DNA of 8,596 nt from an uncultured Eubacteriales bacterium (GTDB lineage Bacteria; Bacillota; Clostridia; Christensenellales; Pumilibacteraceae): positions 1-8,596 of the forward strand of contig USNB01000047.1 in NCBI GenBank assembly GCA_900555875.1, in the 5' to 3' direction. The stretch's first letter is position 1; every line of letters starts with the position of its first letter. The translations under genes and the position numbers were made by a program. Positions 6,494-8,596 of the stretch are shown here, piece by piece. The notes below the pieces were generated by a model. It saw nothing but the letters and a program-made list of their open reading frames with translations, ran no database searches and was not told where the DNA came from.

Positions 6494-6528
6494 ATTATAT
6501 AATAAATAGCGTCCCGAGGTCAAGTCAA
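6494..6528 (-). promoter_or_regulatory. Promoter of the hisHF-gatCAB operon (leaderless or nearly so)
   Basis: On the minus strand TTGACC (6518-6523) and TATAAT (6494-6499) are separated by 18 nt. A second register, TTGACT (6523-6528) with TATTAT (6499-6504), also has an 18-nt spacer. The expected starts are near 6487 and 6492, only about 2 to 7 nt before the hisH ATG at 6485. No other promoter or terminator is evident before 1070, so this should drive six genes. It is back to back with the divergent promoter at 6533-6561. Confidence 0.72.
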
Positions 6529-6532
6529 ATAT

Positions 6533-6561
6533 TTGCATTGTGAGCGCGAATGTGATATTAT
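6533..6561 (+). promoter_or_regulatory. Promoter of the plus-strand yjbR-like operon
   Basis: TTGCAT (6533-6538) is followed after 17 nt by TATTAT (6556-6561), preceded by TGTGA. Transcription should begin near 6568. The -35 region is only 4 to 9 bp from the -35 elements of the divergent his-gat promoter, so one bound regulator could affect both. Confidence 0.6.
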
Positions 6562-6572
6562 TATTCGAAGAA

Positions 6573-6590
6573 CGGGCGTTTTTCCGCCCG
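6573..6590 (+). other. GC-only stem-loop at the 5' end of the yjbR-like mRNA
   Basis: CGGGCG (6573-6578) pairs perfectly with CGCCCG (6585-6590) around a TTTTTC loop. It begins about 5 nt after the predicted transcription start and ends 3 nt before the GGAG at 6594-6597. A 5'-terminal hairpin of this kind can protect mRNA from 5'-end-dependent decay; it could also limit ribosome access. It is not followed by a T-tract, so it is unlikely to be a terminator. Confidence 0.55.
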
Positions 6591-6603
6591 CACGGAGAAG
6601 ACA

Positions 6604-6987
6604 GTGGATTCCGAAGAACTCGAAAAACTCGTATTCGACATGTGCGGAGTGTCTCCCGATCATCCGTTCGGAGACGCGCCCTATCCCGTATACCGCCATC
6701 CTGAGAATCGCAAATGGTTCGCTATCGTCATCACGGACGCTCCCGGAGCATATTTCGGGCGGGAAGGCAGGACGGAGGCGCTGTGCCTGAAATGCGACCC
6801 CGCGGTATCGGAAGGCATATGCGACGGCAAACGCGTTTTCCCCGCTTATCATATGAACAAGCGGCACTGGATATCGCTGCCGCTGGACGAAGAAACCGAC
6901 AGGGACGAAGTCGCGGCCCTCATCGCGCACAGCCGCGCCCTCACCGCGCCTAAACGCACCGCAGGAGGAAAGAAAACGAACTCATGA
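6604..6987 (+). CDS. MmcQ/YjbR family protein (DUF419, CyaY-like fold)
   Basis: The 127-residue product matches the MmcQ/YjbR family: HPFGDAPYPVYRH near the N-terminus, KWFAIVI, CLKCDPAVSEGI in the middle and PAYHMNKRHWISLPLD near residues 80-95, followed by a final helix EVAALIAHSRAL. Members are small, double-wing-like proteins often annotated as DNA-binding; their true function is mostly unproven. The start is GTG at 6604, supported by GGAG (6594-6597) at 6 nt spacing. The C-terminus has a short basic tail (PKRTAGGKKTNS). It is the first gene of a three-gene plus-strand operon, and its stop overlaps the next start by 4 nt (ATGA at 6984). Confidence 0.9.
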   Translation: MDSEELEKLVFDMCGVSPDHPFGDAPYPVYRHPENRKWFAIVITDAPGAYFGREGRTEALCLKCDPAVSEGICDGKRVFPAYHMNKRHWISLPLDEETDRDEVAALIAHSRALTAPKRTAGGKKTNS

Positions 6988-7187
6988 CAGAACGGGACAT
7001 AATGCGGCTTTTCGAAAAATACGACGGCGAAGTGTGCATGTCCGATTTCACTCCGGACGAGCTTGCCGAACTGATCGCGGCAGATACGGAAGAAGATCTG
7101 CCCGTAAGCTTCAAGGAAAAATATTTTTCCAAGTACGACGACGTAAAAGTCAACAATTCAAAAAAATTATCGCGACTGGACTGGTAA
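6984..7187 (+). CDS. Small acidic protein of unknown function (67 residues)
   Basis: The ATG at 6984 overlaps the stop of the yjbR-like gene (ATGA), and an AGGAGG lies at 6963-6968, about 15 nt upstream, so it is probably translated by coupling. The product has 17 Asp or Glu against 10 Lys or Arg, no membrane segment and no signal peptide. The N-terminal part (DIMRLFEKYDG) and the middle (TPDELAELIAAD) look helical. The C-terminal third is rich in Lys, Tyr and Asp and ends in Trp. I do not recognise a family. The operon position and codon use like its neighbours support a real gene. Confidence 0.75.
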   Translation: MTERDIMRLFEKYDGEVCMSDFTPDELAELIAADTEEDLPVSFKEKYFSKYDDVKVNNSKKLSRLDW

Positions 7188-7192
7188 AAAAT

Positions 7193-7855
7193 ATGGAAGA
7201 AAAAGACAGGAAGCTCTGCGCGGATACCGTATTCGACGCCGGAGAACAGAGAGCGAGACAGATCTCCGAATGGGAAAAGCTCGCGCTCACGATAAAATAC
7301 ATAACGCCGAAAACGATCGTCGGCTTTGCGGTAGGCATAGCCGCCGCTGCGCTGTGCGCGATCTTTTTCGTCTTCACCGACGAAACGCGCGATTATCTCG
7401 CGGTATGCGCCGTGATGGCAGCCGTCGTCGCAGCCATAGCGTTAGCTAACTCAGTCACGAACATCGTACTCGCACGGCTGAAACGCAAAAAGATGCTGCC
7501 GCGTCTTATCGAATACATGGACGAAAAATTCGCGGGCATACCGTCGCCCGCTTCCCTTTCCCTCTCGTTTTCGGACGAAGCGGTAGCCGTATCGATCGGC
7601 GACAAGAAAGAGACCGTCCCGCTCTCCGACTGCTCCGCCGTGGAATTCGAAGGCATGCTGGCGATCGACTTCGGTCACTTCTGCGGGCTGTGCTTTACGT
7701 TCGGCGAACTCGGAGAAGCCGCGGACGACATTCGGGCGATCCTTCGGGCAAAGGGCGAACGCTATCAGTTTCTCGAACGCGACGGCAAGAGCTGGCAGCT
7801 GTATAACGACGAACTGCACGTCGGCGCGAATGGCGTTCCCTCATCACGCGCATAA
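7193..7855 (+). CDS. Two-TM membrane protein with YcxB-like C-terminal domain
   Basis: The 220-residue product has a charged N-terminal helix (about 1-38), two hydrophobic segments at about 41-62 and 67-93 joined by an acidic FTDETRD turn, a basic stop-transfer LKRKK, and a soluble domain. Residues about 121-186 (LSLSFSDEAVAVSIGDKKE, then a hydrophobic strand pair and a final DDIRAILRAK helix) resemble YcxB-like domains, a PH-like fold that normally follows two membrane helices. This is recognition by eye, not a search. The ATG at 7193 is 5 nt after the previous stop. The frame is open further upstream to 7034, but that part overlaps the acidic-protein gene. The Shine-Dalgarno is weak (GGA at 7178-7180). 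It is the last gene of the operon. Confidence 0.8.
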   Translation: MEEKDRKLCADTVFDAGEQRARQISEWEKLALTIKYITPKTIVGFAVGIAAAALCAIFFVFTDETRDYLAVCAVMAAVVAAIALANSVTNIVLARLKRKKMLPRLIEYMDEKFAGIPSPASLSLSFSDEAVAVSIGDKKETVPLSDCSAVEFEGMLAIDFGHFCGLCFTFGELGEAADDIRAILRAKGERYQFLERDGKSWQLYNDELHVGANGVPSSRA

Positions 7856-7865
7856 TAACGCAGGT

Positions 7866-7985
7866 ATGGGTACGAACGGAAAAAAACCGGACCGCCGCGA
7901 CAAAGTGCGCTGTCCCGAAGACGACGCCTTGCGCGGCGTCGACTATAAATGCGAAAAACATGCGAAAACGGACGCCGCGGGATGA
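7866..7985 (+). CDS. Possible 39-residue ORF ending inside the terminator
   Basis: ATG at 7866 opens a 39-codon frame rich in Lys, Arg and Asp, with two Cys and one His (C16, C29, H32). Its TGA at 7983-7985 falls in the loop of the terminator hairpin. The only upstream SD-like bases are AGG, too close to the ATG to be useful. It could be a real tail gene or simply an open frame in the 3' untranslated region; the overlap with the terminator favours the second. Confidence 0.2.
   Translation: MGTNGKKPDRRDKVRCPEDDALRGVDYKCEKHAKTDAAG
7922..7941 (+). repeat. GC-rich inverted repeat in the 3' region of the plus operon
   Basis: CGACGCC (7922-7928) pairs with GGCGTCG (7935-7941) around a 6-nt loop. 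No T-tract follows, so it is not a classical terminator; it may stabilise the 3' end of the mRNA ahead of the terminator at 7966. Confidence 0.4.
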
Positions 7986-8004
7986 CCGCGACGTCCGTTT
8001 CTTT
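7966..8004. terminator. Probable bidirectional terminator between convergent operons
   Basis: The arms 7966-7980 and 7986-8000 pair over 15 positions around a 5-nt loop. The single imperfect position is C/A on plus-strand RNA but a U-G wobble on minus-strand RNA. TTTCTTT follows on the plus side (7998-8004) and TTTT, then TTTTT, on the minus side. It would end the plus-strand operon (last clear stop at 7855) and could stop minus-strand readthrough from the Ppx/GppA gene. Confidence 0.75.
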
Positions 8005-8176
8005 ATCCGGAGTCTAACTGCTGCTATTCCCGCCCGCTCTCCCGTTCTCAAAGCGCATGCCTGTCGCTCGCATCGAGGGATATCGCCGTACCGCCCGGCC
8101 GGAACGTTATATCGCCGCGCGGCTGTTCCCGGATACCTTTATCCTGCTTTCCGTTACGCTTCCCCGTAAATCGAGA
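8005..8176. other. Intergenic stretch with no supported gene
   Basis: Together with 7856-7965 this is most of the 359-bp gap between the plus operon and the Ppx/GppA gene. I see only small elements: ATATCGCCG twice (from 8080 and from 8109), a 5-bp hairpin at 8131-8144 (GGATA, loop CCTT, TATCC), and imperfect GGAAC/GTTCC arms near 8101-8129. No convincing promoter, RNA gene or coding frame is visible on either strand. Confidence 0.5.
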
Positions 8177-8205
8177 CCGGACCTCCCGCGACGGCGGAGA
8201 TCCGG
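8177..8205 (-). terminator. Hairpin downstream of the Ppx/GppA gene, possible terminator
   Basis: A 10-position stem (8177-8186 with 8196-8205) with a 9-nt loop starts 9 nt after the stop codon. On minus-strand RNA every position pairs, one as a G-U wobble; on the plus strand that position is a C/A mismatch. The following minus-strand sequence (TCTCGATTTA) is only weakly T-rich, so termination may be partial, with 7966-8004 as back-up. Confidence 0.5.
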
Positions 8206-8214
8206 CGCATTTCT

Positions 8215-8596
8215 TTATTTACCGCAGGAAGCGAGTTCCCGCTGCTTGTAACGCAGATAGCCGTCGAGATTGTCCGATTCGCTCACCGTTATGCCGTCGG
8301 CTCCGAGGTATCCGAGCAGCTCTTCCGCAAATATCGCTCCCGCCGTGATCAGTCCGCATCGCATGTCCGGCAACACCGGATATGCCGCCTTAATGGCATC
8401 CTCGCTGCCGAGAACGGTGAGACGCGCCGCAAGAACGGATATGTCCTCCGCCGAAAGACGGGTCCCGTTCACGGCGTCCGGATCGTATCTGTCCAGACCG
8501 AGTTTCATCGCGGCAAGCGACGTCAGCGTTCCGCCGACGCCTATCAGCCCCGGTCTGAGACGAACGTCTCCGAAACCGGATATGCCGTTCACCGCA
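8215..8596 (-). CDS. Ppx/GppA family phosphatase, C-terminal part (cut by window edge)
   Basis: The frame is open from the window edge to TAA at 8215-8217, giving about 127 C-terminal residues. The GTG at 8590-8592 is internal, not a start. The sequence carries typical family segments: LIGVGGTLTSLAAMKLGL, RYDPDAVNGTRLS, DMRCGLITAGAIF and DGITVSESDNLDGYL. The GVGGT segment is the second phosphate-binding loop of the actin-like ATPase fold. Members split polyphosphate or pppGpp; the missing N-terminal half prevents a choice between Ppx and GppA. It is convergent with the plus-strand operon. Confidence 0.92.
   Translation of the reverse strand, partial: AVNGISGFGDVRLRPGLIGVGGTLTSLAAMKLGLDRYDPDAVNGTRLSAEDISVLAARLTVLGSEDAIKAAYPVLPDMRCGLITAGAIFAEELLGYLGADGITVSESDNLDGYLRYKQRELASCGK

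Noticed and set aside
6492..6494. TTG as the start codon of hisH
   Set aside because: It overlaps the TATAAT box, has no Shine-Dalgarno and would add three residues not typical of HisH, whereas ATG 6485 gives the usual MITIIDYG start.
6495..6603. T-box, riboswitch or attenuator upstream of hisH
   Set aside because: The minus-strand promoter leaves at most about 7 nt of leader before hisH, with no room for such an element.
7034..7192. 53-codon upstream extension of the YcxB-like protein
   Set aside because: It overlaps the 67-residue acidic-protein gene out of frame and adds Arg-rich sequence; ATG at 7193 gives a natural N-terminus.
8154..8210. 18-codon minus-strand ORF just after the Ppx/GppA stop
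   Set aside because: It runs through the hairpin at 8177-8205, has no ribosome binding site and is short enough to arise by chance.
1..8596. Mobile element, CRISPR array, toxin-antitoxin or defence system
   Set aside because: I found no transposase, integrase, spaced repeats, terminal inverted repeats or known defence domains; the YjbR-like/acidic protein pair alone is not evidence for one.

Overview
The window looks like a stretch of a low-complexity-free, GC-leaning bacterial chromosome, most likely from the Bacillota (Clostridia-type). The support is indirect: a complete gatCAB amidotransferase operon, strong purine-rich Shine-Dalgarno sites, near-consensus TTGACA/TATAAT promoters, and a Ppx/GppA family member typical of that phylum. 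I see no tRNA, rRNA, CRISPR array, insertion sequence or phage gene.

Layout from left to right. (1) Positions 1-1019, minus strand: a small sigma-70 family (ECF-like) sigma factor, driven by a well-formed housekeeping promoter at 990-1019 and followed by the start of a secreted or lipoprotein gene that leaves the window at position 1. (2) Positions 1038-6528, minus strand: one compact operon hisH-hisF-gatC-gatA-gatB-(two-TM membrane protein). It has a single promoter at 6494-6523, gaps of 16 and 27 nt and then three start/stop overlaps, and it ends at a hairpin terminator at 1040-1070. (3) Positions 6533-8004, plus strand and divergent from the his-gat operon: an MmcQ/YjbR family gene, a 67-residue acidic protein and a two-TM protein with a YcxB-like C-terminal domain, followed by a probably bidirectional terminator at 7966-8004. 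(4) Positions 8215-8596, minus strand: the C-terminal part of a Ppx/GppA family phosphatase, cut by the window edge.

The central operon joins two glutamine-dependent ammonia-channelling enzymes. HisHF (imidazole glycerol phosphate synthase) makes IGP and AICAR in histidine synthesis. GatCAB converts mischarged Glu-tRNA(Gln) and/or Asp-tRNA(Asn) to the correct aminoacyl-tRNAs. The other histidine genes (hisA, hisI and so on) are not next to hisHF. The promoter sits so close to hisH that its mRNA should be nearly leaderless.

The most interesting points are the his-gat linkage, the leaderless hisH start, an Arg in place of a cysteine normally found in the N-terminal Cys cluster of GatB, a changed PHxGWN motif in HisH, and uncharacterised two-TM proteins at the ends of both large operons. 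I found no clear evidence for a wholly new defence or mobile system.
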